DNA from: an uncultured Alphaproteobacteria bacterium
Lineage (GTDB): Bacteria > Pseudomonadota > Alphaproteobacteria > Rs-D84
Assembly: GCA_949082785.1 (NCBI GenBank)
Contig: CARVLU010000002.1
Span: 186,001-250,000 of the forward strand
DNA length: 64,000 bases
Direction: 5' to 3'
Part shown: piece by piece, positions 24,933 through 33,727 of the stretch
How the letters are laid out: the number at the start of each line of letters is the position of its first letter
Position numbering within the stretch: position 1 is the first letter of the stretch
Program-made: the position numbers and the translations under genes
Notes under the pieces: generated by a model
What the model was told of the DNA's origin: nothing
What the model saw: the letters and a program-made list of their open reading frames with translations, nothing else
Databases searched by the model: none

Positions 24933-24961
24933 TAAAAAAACAGGGGGACGCACCCCCTGGA
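24933..24961 (-). terminator. Terminator after the lipoprotein gene
   Basis: CCAGGGGG/CCCCCTG hairpin followed by TTTTTTTATT on the minus strand. Confidence 0.88.
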
Positions 24962-24977
24962 AAATATCAAACCGATT

Positions 24978-25598
24978 TTACTGGGCCACCGCCACCCCAT
25001 ACAGGCCGCCCGTTTGCGAAACCGGCACCGCCTGGACCGCGGTCGGTTGGGCCACCATGTATGCGCCGGCCGGCGCCTGGACCGGGACCATAATCATTTG
25101 CGGCTGGGCCGGGGTCACGTATTGATACATCTGCGCGGGGGCCGCGGTTGCGGTCTGTTGCATGACGGGGACGGTTGTCGCCTGGCCGTCATAGATGGGA
25201 TATACCTGGCCCTGTTGGGTGGGGGTTAAAATCTGTTGCGCGGAATCGACGGTCTGAATCCGGCGGGGATTGGGGCAATCATAAACATTTGCCGCCAGAA
25301 TAAACGCACGTTCCGGGCCAAAGACAACCCATTCATTGGGGCGGGTCCGCTGGCTGGTGATTAAATAGGCATTACCCGGCCGCGCCTGGTCCGCGATGCG
25401 ATTTTCCAAATACCGGCGGGCATCGTCCGCGTCATAAACGGACACTTCGGCTTCCAGTTTATACAGGAACGTGCACCCAATGGGTTCGCCGTCCAGTTTC
25501 ACCAAATATTCGCTGCCGTTCTGGTTCTTGATATATCCGCCGCACGCCGCCAGCGCCAGGCACATGCAATAAGGCATAAAACGCAGGTACTTTTTCAT
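24978..25598 (-). CDS. Lipoprotein of unknown function near pilus genes
   Basis: 206 residues from ATG 25598. Lipoprotein signal MKKYLRFMPYCMCLALAACGG with lipobox LAAC, so it is probably outer-membrane anchored. The domain after it (YLVKLDGEPIGCTFLYKLEAE...YLENRIADQARPGNAYLITS) resembles RcsF/DUF4156-like small lipoprotein domains. The last 80 residues are Pro/Gln/Val-rich low complexity (TVPVMQQTATAAPAQM). Separated from the pil block by a terminator and promoter. A role in the pilus is possible from proximity only. Confidence 0.7.
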   Translation of the reverse strand: MKKYLRFMPYCMCLALAACGGYIKNQNGSEYLVKLDGEPIGCTFLYKLEAEVSVYDADDARRYLENRIADQARPGNAYLITSQRTRPNEWVVFGPERAFILAANVYDCPNPRRIQTVDSAQQILTPTQQGQVYPIYDGQATTVPVMQQTATAAPAQMYQYVTPAQPQMIMVPVQAPAGAYMVAQPTAVQAVPVSQTGGLYGVAVAQ

Positions 25599-25623
25599 TT
25601 TCGCATTCTTTTGTTTTGTGTGT

Positions 25624-26568
25624 TTATCGTGTTGGTTCAATTATATCATAATTCGCGCGGTCGCTGAACAATTTTTTCAACACCAAATTATTCAGTGCAT
25701 GACTGCCCTTGTACGAAACCAAATCGCCCTGGATAAATCCACCGCTGGTGAACATGTCGCCAATGGCGTCAATAATCTTGTGACGGACAAATTCGTCGGG
25801 CCAAATCAACGGATTCAGCGTGCCGTCGCCGGCGTTGTTCAACGCAATCACATTCGTTTCGTTGGCGCCGCGGGCCATGTGCCGGGCCTTTAAATATTCC
25901 CATTCGGAATATTTGCCGAACGTGCGGGCGCGGGCAATGTCGGCCACAAACGTGTCCACCGACGCGTCATCGCCGGCAAATCGATACTGGTACGTTTGGC
26001 TGCCGATAATCTTTTCCGGATAAACCAGTGTGGCGCGCACCGTCAACGCACCGCCGTCGTTTGGCGACAAACGCACATAACCGTTGCTGCGCCGCCCCGT
26101 CATCAGGTTATGCAGCCCCAGCATCAATCGCGCGCGCCACGGCAATTTCTTTATCAATTCACGCTGGTGCGCGACGATTTCACGTTTGACAACGATGCTG
26201 CGCATGGTGCCCCCCACGATGCCCGCGCGCGCAAACGCATCCAGAAATCCGGCCGCACTGCCGTCCAAGATGGGTGTTTCGGGCCCGTCGATTTCAATCA
26301 CCGCGCGGTCAACGCCCATTAAAAACAGCGCCGCCATCAAATGTTCAACCGTCTGGACATGGGCCCCATCACGGTTGCCGACGGTCGTGTTACGCAAACT
26401 GGTGTCGCCCACATTGTCAAACGTCGCCGGGATTTTTTCAGCCCCCGGGATATCGGTGCGGACAAAGAAAATCCCCGGCGCATCCGATGGATGAATGGTC
26501 ATGTGCACCGGCGCGCCGGAATGAATACCGTGGCCGGAAATCTTGATGGCCTGTTTAAATGTGGACAT
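25624..26568 (-). CDS. lpxC: UDP-3-O-acyl-N-acetylglucosamine deacetylase
   Basis: Zn-dependent deacetylase, the committed step of lipid A synthesis. 314 residues. Zinc ligands are expected in VEHLMAAL (near 78) and RHKIIDAIGDM (near 248-258), with the active-site GSHALNN near 280. DGPETPILDGSAAGF is also characteristic. AAAGGAGA precedes ATG 26568. The ORF overlaps the stop of lpxK by 14 bases, so lpxK and lpxC are likely translated together. Confidence 0.96.
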   Translation of the reverse strand: MSTFKQAIKISGHGIHSGAPVHMTIHPSDAPGIFFVRTDIPGAEKIPATFDNVGDTSLRNTTVGNRDGAHVQTVEHLMAALFLMGVDRAVIEIDGPETPILDGSAAGFLDAFARAGIVGGTMRSIVVKREIVAHQRELIKKLPWRARLMLGLHNLMTGRRSNGYVRLSPNDGGALTVRATLVYPEKIIGSQTYQYRFAGDDASVDTFVADIARARTFGKYSEWEYLKARHMARGANETNVIALNNAGDGTLNPLIWPDEFVRHKIIDAIGDMFTSGGFIQGDLVSYKGSHALNNLVLKKLFSDRANYDIIEPTR

Positions 26569-27469
26569 TTAACTTCTCCTTTAACCAAACGTAAAAATTA
26601 TCATCGATGGTGGTTTCCAACGGGGCAAACGGGATTTGCCTTTGCGCATCGGCGGGCAGTCGCACCCAATCCTTTTCCGTGGTCAACAATTTTGCCCCGC
26701 GGCGCGCGGCCCATGCCTGTAACTTGGCAATATCGGCGTCGGTGTATTGGTAATGGTCGGGAAAACTTTTTGTGCGCACGGCGCCGACCGCATTAAAAAA
26801 CTTCTTTGGATAACCAATCCCGGCAAAGGCCGCAATCGCCGTCCCGGCGGCATACGGATTAACCGTTTTGTTCGCCGCGTAAAAGACGGGAATGTCGGCG
26901 GGGATAACAAATTTCTTTTTGGCGGGGGCGCCACGAATAATAATGACCGCATCGGCCCGGCGCAGGGCGCGACGCCCTTCGCGCAGGGGGCCCGCCGGCA
27001 ACAAAAATCCGTTGCCAAATCCGATTTTTTCATCAAAAACCAAAATGGAAATATCCTTGCGGATGCCGGGGTTTTGAAATCCGTCATCCATGACGATGGG
27101 ACTGCCCCCCTTTTGCCGGTTTAACAGCATCACGTTGCTTTTGCGGTCGCCGGTGTGAACCTGTAAATGCGCGGCCGCCAACATGGTCGCTTCGTCCCCG
27201 ATGTTGCCGGTTTGCGCGCTTTTTTTATACCCGCGCATCACAACCGGGGCATCCAAAAATTTCGCAATTTCACGAACAATGGGGGTTTTGCCCACGCCAC
27301 CGGCCAAAATATTTCCCACACAGATAATCGGACGCCGTGATTTAATCTGGCCCATGCGACGCATGCCGTACACAACCCGCCCCGCCCCATAATAAATCCA
27401 TGATACCGGGACCAGCAAAAATGCCAGCGGTGTTTTTCGTGTGAACCACCATGGTGTCTTCATTTTCAA
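26555..27469 (-). CDS. lpxK: Tetraacyldisaccharide 4'-kinase
   Basis: Phosphorylates the 4' position of the lipid A disaccharide at the inner membrane. 304 residues. N-terminal hydrophobic anchor (LAFLLVPVSWIYYGAG), P-loop NILAGGVGKTPIV (near 53-65), VMDDGFQNP near 131, and TTEKDWVRLP near 263. Neighbours are lpxC downstream and the DUF374 acyltransferase upstream, an arrangement of envelope genes often seen in Alphaproteobacteria. Confidence 0.95.
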   Translation of the reverse strand: MKMKTPWWFTRKTPLAFLLVPVSWIYYGAGRVVYGMRRMGQIKSRRPIICVGNILAGGVGKTPIVREIAKFLDAPVVMRGYKKSAQTGNIGDEATMLAAAHLQVHTGDRKSNVMLLNRQKGGSPIVMDDGFQNPGIRKDISILVFDEKIGFGNGFLLPAGPLREGRRALRRADAVIIIRGAPAKKKFVIPADIPVFYAANKTVNPYAAGTAIAAFAGIGYPKKFFNAVGAVRTKSFPDHYQYTDADIAKLQAWAARRGAKLLTTEKDWVRLPADAQRQIPFAPLETTIDDNFYVWLKEKLNVHI

Positions 27470-27490
27470 TCCTTTTGCGCGGGGGCGGCG

Positions 27491-28276
27491 TTATTTTGCG
27501 GCGCGCGCCTGCTTTTTCGCCTGTTTGCGTTCGCGTTTCTGTCGTTTGAATTCCGTGGCGCGCTGGTCCTGTTCCACCTGGTACAGGCCGAATTCCGCAT
27601 CCATTTCGCGCAATTGACGCACCATGAAATCTTCCATGTTTTTGCGTGCGGTTTCAAATTCTTGGGCACTGCAACGGGCCGGGATAAACACCGGCTGACC
27701 AATGTTACACGTTATTTTGGAAAAAGGTAATGCGACCAAATACCTATCCCAGCGGTCCTGGAACCAGGAATGACTGCATGAAAAACACACGGGGATAATC
27801 GGCGCGCCACTCATTTTCGCAAAATACAGGGCGCCATCTTGCACGCGCAACGACGGTCCGCCCGGGCCATCCGGCGACAGACACAGGTTGTATCGCCCAT
27901 CGCGCAAAATCCGCACCCCCTGGCGCAGGACGGAAATCCCGCCCTCAGACGTGCTGCCGTAAATGGAACGCAACCCAAACAGACGCTGTAACTTGGCCAT
28001 CATGCGGCCGTCTTTGTGGCGACTGGCGATGGCGTAACCACGCATGCCGCCGATACAAATAATCGGGGACAACATCATACTGCGCCCATGCCAAAAGATA
28101 AAAATCGCCGGTTTTTTGCGGTATTGCTTGAAAATATCATATCCCTTGATTTTCTTAAAACATGTGAAATACACGAACCAGATGGCGACCGCCATCAAAA
28201 TCGCGACCACCCACTGAATCACGGGCAAACGCAAGATTGGTTCCCAAAAAGATTTCCAAATTTTTCTAAATGTCAT
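27491..28276 (-). CDS. DUF374-family lysophospholipid/lipid A acyltransferase-like protein
   Basis: 261 residues with an N-terminal membrane segment (about 19-40) and the acyltransferase-like motif FIFWHGRSMML (near 58-68). SPDGPGGPSLRVQDG (near 136-150) and PIIPVCFSCS follow. This is the DUF374 pattern related to LPLAT acyltransferases. The tail is highly basic (FKRQKRERKQAKKQ). Adjacency to lpxK and lpxC suggests an envelope lipid substrate; the exact reaction is not known. Confidence 0.82.
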   Translation of the reverse strand: MTFRKIWKSFWEPILRLPVIQWVVAILMAVAIWFVYFTCFKKIKGYDIFKQYRKKPAIFIFWHGRSMMLSPIICIGGMRGYAIASRHKDGRMMAKLQRLFGLRSIYGSTSEGGISVLRQGVRILRDGRYNLCLSPDGPGGPSLRVQDGALYFAKMSGAPIIPVCFSCSHSWFQDRWDRYLVALPFSKITCNIGQPVFIPARCSAQEFETARKNMEDFMVRQLREMDAEFGLYQVEQDQRATEFKRQKRERKQAKKQARAAK

Positions 28277-28397
28277 TTTTTATATCCTAACATTATTCAG
28301 GCCGGATAATAGCAGCAAAAAATTCATATTTCAAGACAGATAGTACTTTGGCCCCGTCCCGTGCAAGCAATTTGGGGAAAATCCGGGAATTTTTTAA

Positions 28398-28425
28398 TTG
28401 ACAGCGTCATAAAATCATATATAAT
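28398..28425 (+). promoter_or_regulatory. Promoter of initiator tRNA
   Basis: TTGACA, 16-base spacer, TATAAT, ending 13 bases before the tRNA. This is the closest match to the sigma70 consensus in the window. The rest of 28277-28397 holds nothing I can assign. Confidence 0.85.
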
Positions 28426-28438
28426 GCCAGTACTTCAT

Positions 28439-28516
<78 letters not shown>

Positions 28517-28523
28517 TTTCATC

Positions 28524-28548
28524 CCGCCCTTTCTGGGCGGTTTATTTT
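28524..28548 (+). terminator. Terminator after tRNA-fMet
   Basis: CCGCCC/GGGCGG hairpin followed by TTTATTTTT. A different hairpin (CCCAG/CTGGG plus T6, 35406-35427) follows the tRNA fragment at the right end, as expected when the element brought in its own downstream sequence. Confidence 0.8.
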
Positions 28549-28641
28549 TGATTTCTGGGTTATGCCGAAAAGTGATATGGTTCTGGATTTTAAGGAAATT
28601 TATATTAAAATGATACTCATCATAAGAAAAAAGGGTGATTT

Positions 28642-29514
28642 ATGGCAAATAAACTTGTGACGTGTATTGAAAAAATTTTATCCCAAAAACCCGGTACACC
28701 CTTTAAAGCGACCGAAATTGCCGATTTAATTCTGCAAGATGAAAGTTATATCCGCATGCGCAAGGATTTTCATAAGAAATCCGAACAGGAACTAAGACAA
28801 CAATTAATACGGGAAATTTATTCAGACAATGCTGCAGGATATTTTTCAGATAACATCCATGTGACCAGCGATACCCCCAAACTATTTTCTTATATTCTTG
28901 ATTCACGTGATGATGTGGAAGACAAAGATGAAACATTTTATGAATGGGATCTATACCCACTATTATGCACATATTTGCATATAATGAAAAACATCTATCC
29001 CAAACGGATAAACGAAAAGAAATATTCCAGTGCACGTATCCGCGGACGAAATGAATGGATGAACCCGGACATAGTGGGTTTACAGGTTATTTCTGAACCC
29101 TGGTGTAAAACCATCAAAGACATGGTGAACAGCCAAAAGTTATTCCAAACATCACTGTGGTCATTTGAAGTGAAACGCAAACTGGATTTATCCAACGTTC
29201 GAAAATCCTTTTTTCAAACGGTATCCAATTCATCATGGGCCAACTATGCCTATTTGGTCGCAGTTGATATTGATGACAAGGCCATGGATGAATTGCAAAT
29301 TCTGTGTCGGGGTCACAATATTGGTGTTATTCAATTGAACAAGGAATCCCCCCTGGACAGTCAAATCAGAATCCCGGCCCAAGACAATCTGGAAACAGAT
29401 ATTGACATTATGAATAAAATATGCTGCGACAACAAAGATTTTGCAGATTATGTAGAAAAAATTACTGAATTTTATCAAACGGGTAAAATTAAAAAATCTG
29501 AATGGGATTGCTAA
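28642..29514 (+). CDS. HrgA/COG2958-like protein (HARE-HTH plus endonuclease-like domain)
   Basis: 290 residues. The N-terminal ~75 residues (CIEKILSQKPGTPFKATEIA...) look like the HARE-HTH winged helix found with restriction enzymes. The C-terminal part has NPDIVGLQ (near 143) and LWSFEVKRKL (near 173), spaced like a PD-(D/E)xK nuclease core, then FFQTVSNSSWANYAYLVAVD. This is the arrangement of HrgA-type proteins linked to restriction loci. No methylase is present here. SD AAAAAAGGG before ATG. Substrate and role are inferred from family resemblance. Confidence 0.6.
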   Translation: MANKLVTCIEKILSQKPGTPFKATEIADLILQDESYIRMRKDFHKKSEQELRQQLIREIYSDNAAGYFSDNIHVTSDTPKLFSYILDSRDDVEDKDETFYEWDLYPLLCTYLHIMKNIYPKRINEKKYSSARIRGRNEWMNPDIVGLQVISEPWCKTIKDMVNSQKLFQTSLWSFEVKRKLDLSNVRKSFFQTVSNSSWANYAYLVAVDIDDKAMDELQILCRGHNIGVIQLNKESPLDSQIRIPAQDNLETDIDIMNKICCDNKDFADYVEKITEFYQTGKIKKSEWDC

Positions 29515-29639
29515 TAAAAATGCGCGTAGCGGGTCTGTGATTATCATTTGGAACGACGGTGGTTTAAGATAACAATGCTGAGTTTAATTTTTCACCGCCC
29601 CGTATCGTGTGGTGTCAACGTCGCGTGGAGTTAAATAAA

Positions 29640-30299
29640 TCACCCCTCAATCCCCGCACGGCGTTGTTCCAACGACAATTCCCACAACGTGCGCCCTTGA
29701 TAAATAAAATCCAATGCACCGTCTGGCAATCCCTTTGTATTATGCTCCGGATTTACCTGCTTGTGATATTCTCTGGCCGCAATGGACAGCGTTGTACGTT
29801 TCCCGCTCGGCATCACCACGCGCCGTGAATCATTATCCGTTTTGACTGTCAACCGGTTATCCTTGGCAAACACCAGTTCCGTGCCGACATGAATCTCCAG
29901 CGAACGAAAGGTTATCTTGTCCCGCTCTTTTTCCATTTTGGCAATGGCTTTTTTCTCTTCGGGCATGAAATGATTTTTTATGGGGACTTCTTTGGCGTCG
30001 CCGGTATCAATAAAGGCGGACAGCAAATTTATCGCCTCCTCTACACTCATCCGAAAAAATTCACGATGTGGGTTATGGCGCAACTTATCCAAAGCCTTGT
30101 GCAATTTACGTTCAACCTTTTGATAATCGTTCACACATATTGCGTATCTGGCCTCAAACGGTTGCGGCATGTTTTCACCACATGACAGCTCTTTACGACG
30201 ACGTTCCACGTCTTTGGTGCTTGCCCCTTTGGTTATGCCGATTTTTACCATTTCCGGAAACAACTCGTTCCACATCACATATACAATACCGCGGTTCAT
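29640..30299 (-). CDS. GIY-YIG nuclease-like protein (T5orf172 type)
   Basis: 219 residues. The first ~100 residues match the T5orf172/GIY-YIG fold: GIVYVMWNELFPEMVKIGIT with the two Tyr/Val strands, then RRKELSCGENMPQPFEARYA and ERKLHKALDKLR...REFFRMS. The C-terminal half (KTTLSIAAREYHKQVN, GALDFIYQGRTLWELSLEQR) may be a small DNA-binding or DUF4357-like domain. Convergent with the HrgA-like gene. The 125-base gap to it (29515-29639) shows no clear feature. Confidence 0.7.
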   Translation of the reverse strand: MNRGIVYVMWNELFPEMVKIGITKGASTKDVERRRKELSCGENMPQPFEARYAICVNDYQKVERKLHKALDKLRHNPHREFFRMSVEEAINLLSAFIDTGDAKEVPIKNHFMPEEKKAIAKMEKERDKITFRSLEIHVGTELVFAKDNRLTVKTDNDSRRVVMPSGKRTTLSIAAREYHKQVNPEHNTKGLPDGALDFIYQGRTLWELSLEQRRAGIEG

Positions 30300-30599
30300 A
30301 TTTTATCCTTTGCGTCCATGTTTCTGCCCCAAAGGAAAAGTGCGGGATGGTTGAAAAATCATTGTGTGGAATGACTTGTGTTTTTTTGTATAAACCTTAT
30401 ATGCCACAGCTCTCCGTCTCTGCGGGATTATGTTTTAGGTGCAATCCCTGCATCTTGTAAGACGAAGTATTCAACTCTTCGGCATCCCTTGCGGATACAA
30501 CATAAAAATTACCTTAAAACAGGCAAAAAGTCAAATTATTATAGAATATTTGATAAAAGAAGATAAACTTATCATAATACTAATTAAGGTGTATTCACT
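30300..30599 (+). other. Gene-free 300 bp upstream of the DUF3644-like gene
   Basis: The first half is upstream sequence of the GIY-YIG gene. Around 30427-30515 there are nested inverted repeats: ATGTT (30429-30433) with AACAT, ATCC..GCA with TGC..GGAT, and CGAAG with CTTCG. This looks like a folded RNA or leader for the gene starting at 30600. The last ~80 bases are AT-rich with TTGATAAAAG and TATCATAATAC as possible promoter elements. Only suggestive. Confidence 0.3.
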
Positions 30600-31853
30600 A
30601 TGGGAAAAACAACAAAAATAGAAAACGCATATGAATTCATAACTAATTCTCAAGCTTTTACTATTGAAGAATTAGAAAAGGCTTCAGGCTGGACACATAA
30701 GACAGCCGAAAAAAGTTTATGGAAAATTGGTGACATGGTTGAAAAAGACGGTCAAACATATACACCAATACCAAATTTTGCTAAAAAAATATCTTTAACA
30801 AAATTCAAAGAAGCATTTTCACAAACAAGATTAAGAAAAAATCAATCTCTTAAAATAGAACGTTTGTTGGAAAAATCAAAAAATTCTGTATTATCCGCAG
30901 TACAAATGTATAACAATCCATTAACAACTTTCAGAACAGAAAGCTTTATTGTTTTGATGACCATTGGATACACATCCTTATTTCATGCAATTTTTGAAAA
31001 AAATGGATGGGCTTATTCGGAAAATAATGGATACCTTTACGGATTAGAAAAATGTTTTAATGTATTTATGGCAAAACCAGAATCACAAAAATATGAGTCT
31101 ATCTTTTTAAAGTCATTAGATGCATTACTCAAGTATTTTAAAAATGCTCGCGATTTGATAGAACATCAATTAAATGAAATAGATGATTATACTTACGGAC
31201 ATTGTCAATCTTGGCTATTCTGTTATGAACATCTCTTAAGAACAGAATTTAGTATAGAACATTCGTTAAACACATTTCTAGCGTCAGCAATACAGTTCAC
31301 AAATTCTTTTGTTACACCACAAAAAAACACCACCTTGGATGACTTTCATATGAAATTTTATAGCACTCTATCTTCTGATGTAAAAGATAGCCCATTTTTT
31401 AAATTAAAAATTCGCATAATACCGTACAAAAACATCACTGATGAAGATTTGAGACAAAACGCAATTTTTGTTAGTGATCCAAAAATAGCTGCAAAATATG
31501 CGGAAATGGACAAAGCTATTTTTGTAACAACACCCAAAAATATACCTCCGACAGAAATGACAGACTTAGTAAGACCGTCTATAACCGCAAAATATGGAAA
31601 TATAAAATTCACAGCAAGCCATTTAGCAAAAGTAGCGATTTATATGAAATGGGTAAAAGACGGCAAAATCATAAACAAAACATTTGTTGATTATGTAACA
31701 CTCGGAAAACATTCAAAAGTGCGCCAATACAAAGAAGGTGCCGAAAGAGAAATAGAAAAACAAATGAATAAAAATCCAGATGCCTTTTTAAAATCTTTTG
31801 CACCCAAATCATTTTATGAAAATTGGAAACAGGTAAAAAAAGAAGCTAATTAA
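30600..31853 (+). CDS. DUF3644-like protein, possible defence gene
   Basis: 417 residues, markedly AT-rich. The N-terminal ~60 residues look like a helix-turn-helix (FTIEELEKASGWTHKTAEKS). Residues ~85-180 (ERLLEKSKNSVLSAVQMYNN, PLTTFRTESFIVLMTIGYTS) match my memory of DUF3644, a helical domain seen in defence islands and mobile elements. The C-terminal ~150 residues include TDLVRPSITAKYGNIKFTAS and a repetitive KQMNKNPDAFLKSF. No catalytic motif seen. Function unknown; defence is inferred from the island setting. Confidence 0.5.
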   Translation: MGKTTKIENAYEFITNSQAFTIEELEKASGWTHKTAEKSLWKIGDMVEKDGQTYTPIPNFAKKISLTKFKEAFSQTRLRKNQSLKIERLLEKSKNSVLSAVQMYNNPLTTFRTESFIVLMTIGYTSLFHAIFEKNGWAYSENNGYLYGLEKCFNVFMAKPESQKYESIFLKSLDALLKYFKNARDLIEHQLNEIDDYTYGHCQSWLFCYEHLLRTEFSIEHSLNTFLASAIQFTNSFVTPQKNTTLDDFHMKFYSTLSSDVKDSPFFKLKIRIIPYKNITDEDLRQNAIFVSDPKIAAKYAEMDKAIFVTTPKNIPPTEMTDLVRPSITAKYGNIKFTASHLAKVAIYMKWVKDGKIINKTFVDYVTLGKHSKVRQYKEGAEREIEKQMNKNPDAFLKSFAPKSFYENWKQVKKEAN

Positions 31854-31923
31854 ATAGTATTTATATTTACCGCATCTCACTGGAATATATAACTAGCGAT
31901 TAAAAAATATTCCTAATACCAGT

Positions 31924-31951
31924 AAGAACCGGTCATATGACCGGTTCTTTT
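31924..31951. terminator. Bidirectional terminator between convergent island genes
   Basis: AAGAACCGGTC and GACCGGTTCTT form an 11-bp hairpin with a 4-base loop, flanked by T-rich sequence, between the DUF3644-like and HNH genes. Confidence 0.75.
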
Positions 31952-31952
31952 A

Positions 31953-32279
31953 CTATTCCGCTTTCCAATATTGAGTGTAATAACAGTTAGTTGTCCCATT
32001 TGCGGAAACAGTTGTTTTCCATCGCGGATAATCATTGCCCTTTGAACGATTGTTTTCCCATTGCAACGGCTTTAAGTTTGCCTCATTATCCGTTCCACCT
32101 TTTGACACAGGTTTTTGATGGTCTATTTCCCACCCATACTGAGAATCACAATTTCCGTATTCAGACTTCTTTATCCATGCACCTGCATAATCCTTACGCC
32201 AAACATTTGCCTGTTCAACGTTTACTACAGTTGCTTTTTTCCAAACATTGTTTATTGTTTTTTCGTCAAAACATGCCAT
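31953..32279 (-). CDS. HNH endonuclease-like protein
   Basis: 108 residues with one HNH motif: GWEIDHQKPVSKGGTDNEAN (near 49-68) then LKPLQWENNRSKG. The first His-containing ID-H, the Asn and the final N/K are in place. Small single-domain HNH proteins are common in mobile elements as nicking or homing-type nucleases or toxin components. No partner methylase or immunity gene is evident nearby. Confidence 0.8.
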   Translation of the reverse strand: MACFDEKTINNVWKKATVVNVEQANVWRKDYAGAWIKKSEYGNCDSQYGWEIDHQKPVSKGGTDNEANLKPLQWENNRSKGNDYPRWKTTVSANGTTNCYYTQYWKAE

Positions 32280-32339
32280 TTTTTTATCCTTTTGGTTATG
32301 GCATTAACAACACCCTCGTCAAAAAAATATTTGACAAGG

Positions 32340-32430
32340 CACTACCAAGCAATGTAAGGTGAAAGCGTTGTGAGCTAAGCACTTATACATTGCTTAGGAA
32401 TTGACCCATAAAAATGGGTCTTTCTTTTAT
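32340..32430 (+). ncRNA. Short structured RNA in the island (candidate)
   Basis: AAGCAATGTA (32347-32356) pairs perfectly with TACATTGCTT (32386-32395). A second hairpin GACCCAT/ATGGGTC (32403-32420) is followed by TTTCTTTT. TTGACA at 32331 could be a -35 element, but no good -10 is seen. It lies in the gap between the HNH gene and the integrase end. Confidence 0.4.
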
Positions 32431-32486
32431 GACGGTATATAAAAAGCAGATTCGGTGCAAGACAATTTTTATATATAACACACAAC

Positions 32487-32523
32487 AAAAAAACATAATC
32501 TACTCAATAGATTATGTTTTTTA
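32487..32523. terminator. Bidirectional terminator after the integrase gene
   Basis: ACATAATCTA/TAGATTATGT with A7 on one side and T6 on the other; ends 11 bases before the integrase stop. Confidence 0.8.
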
Positions 32524-32533
32524 CGATAATTTT

Positions 32534-33727
32534 TTAATCCACTTTCCCAAACTCCAACATCCTATCCGTGGCTTTTTGCATGGATTCGCGGATGGGGTCG
32601 GCGGACAAGCGGGCGTAAACCATCGTCGCGCTGGTTGATTTATGCCCCAGTGACTTGCCGATTATGTTCGTGCTGGCACCCGTTATGGCCTGATAACTGC
32701 CCATCGTACGTCGCAGGTCGTGCAGGCGCAGGTTTTCTATCCCGGCGCGCGCCAACAAATCACGCCATGGTCTTTTCGGGTCTTCCAAATGGCCGCTTTT
32801 GCTTTTATTACTTGGCAGAACCCAGTCAGATTTCGTGTTTTGTTTGATTTTTTCCAATAAATCCCTTAATTGACCGGTAATCGGAACCTGCATAGGTTCG
32901 CTGTTTTTGGTGTCGGGCAGGTACATAAACCCGTTATTCAAATCAATCTGTGACCAGCGCAGACCCAAAATATTACCCCGACGCTGACCAGAAAAGAGGG
33001 ATATTAGAACATAATTCTTGAACACCTCATTATCTTCCGCGTCCAGCGCATTAAAAAATCGCTTCAGTTCGTCGGACTGCAGGAACCTGTCACGGCTTTT
33101 TTCGGCAAATTTGCGAATACCGGCCGCCGGATTCTCACGCCCTTTTACATATCCGTACTTCGCCGCGATGACATACATGTGCTTAATCAGCGACAAGACC
33201 CGGTTCGCCGTATAAGGACTGTGCGTCTGTTTGGTCTGGTTATGCAGTTTTTCCAGTTCGGACGTTTGTATGCTGTGCAGGTACCGGTTATGAAATTCCC
33301 CCAGCCGGTTCGTGAATATACTGTCGTCATTCGCAACCGAACGGGGCTTTTTATATACAAGCGAATATTCCGGCCGGTACACCGTTTCATAAAACTGTTT
33401 CAGCGTTATGTCACGCATCGTTTCACGACGCTTTTCGCCGGGATGCGTGCCATTTTGCGTGACGTTTTCCGACATGGTATGCGCCACCGCACGCGCGGCC
33501 GCCACCTTGAACTGTGGCCAGCGCCCTATTTTCGTACGCACGGGCTTTTTCTCAAAAAACACATAGTGATAAAAGGTTTTTGTCCCGCCATACGTCGCAA
33601 TCAGCATCAGTCCGTCACGTGACCCGGAATCATAATAAATGGCCTGCCCGTCCTGTTTGGTCGGTATCGGCAACGCCGCAATGCCCTTTTCTGTAAAATT
33701 GATATGCTGTGCTTTCATTTCAATCAC
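32534..33727 (-). CDS. Tyrosine-type site-specific integrase
   Basis: 397 residues from GTG 33727 (an ATG three codons later is the alternative). N-terminal arm-binding domain as in P4-type integrases (INFTEKGIAALPIPTKQDGQ, GRWPQFKVAAARAVA). Catalytic residues in numbering from GTG: Arg249 (FSGQRRGNILGL), His336 and Arg339 (HDLRR), His362 (LGHKS) and Tyr371 (VYARL). It should recombine the 38-bp tRNA-fMet site that bounds the island. Its coding region overlaps the upstream unknown gene by 8 bases. The recombination-competent set of residues is complete. Confidence 0.94.
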   Translation of the reverse strand: MIEMKAQHINFTEKGIAALPIPTKQDGQAIYYDSGSRDGLMLIATYGGTKTFYHYVFFEKKPVRTKIGRWPQFKVAAARAVAHTMSENVTQNGTHPGEKRRETMRDITLKQFYETVYRPEYSLVYKKPRSVANDDSIFTNRLGEFHNRYLHSIQTSELEKLHNQTKQTHSPYTANRVLSLIKHMYVIAAKYGYVKGRENPAAGIRKFAEKSRDRFLQSDELKRFFNALDAEDNEVFKNYVLISLFSGQRRGNILGLRWSQIDLNNGFMYLPDTKNSEPMQVPITGQLRDLLEKIKQNTKSDWVLPSNKSKSGHLEDPKRPWRDLLARAGIENLRLHDLRRTMGSYQAITGASTNIIGKSLGHKSTSATMVYARLSADPIRESMQKATDRMLEFGKVD

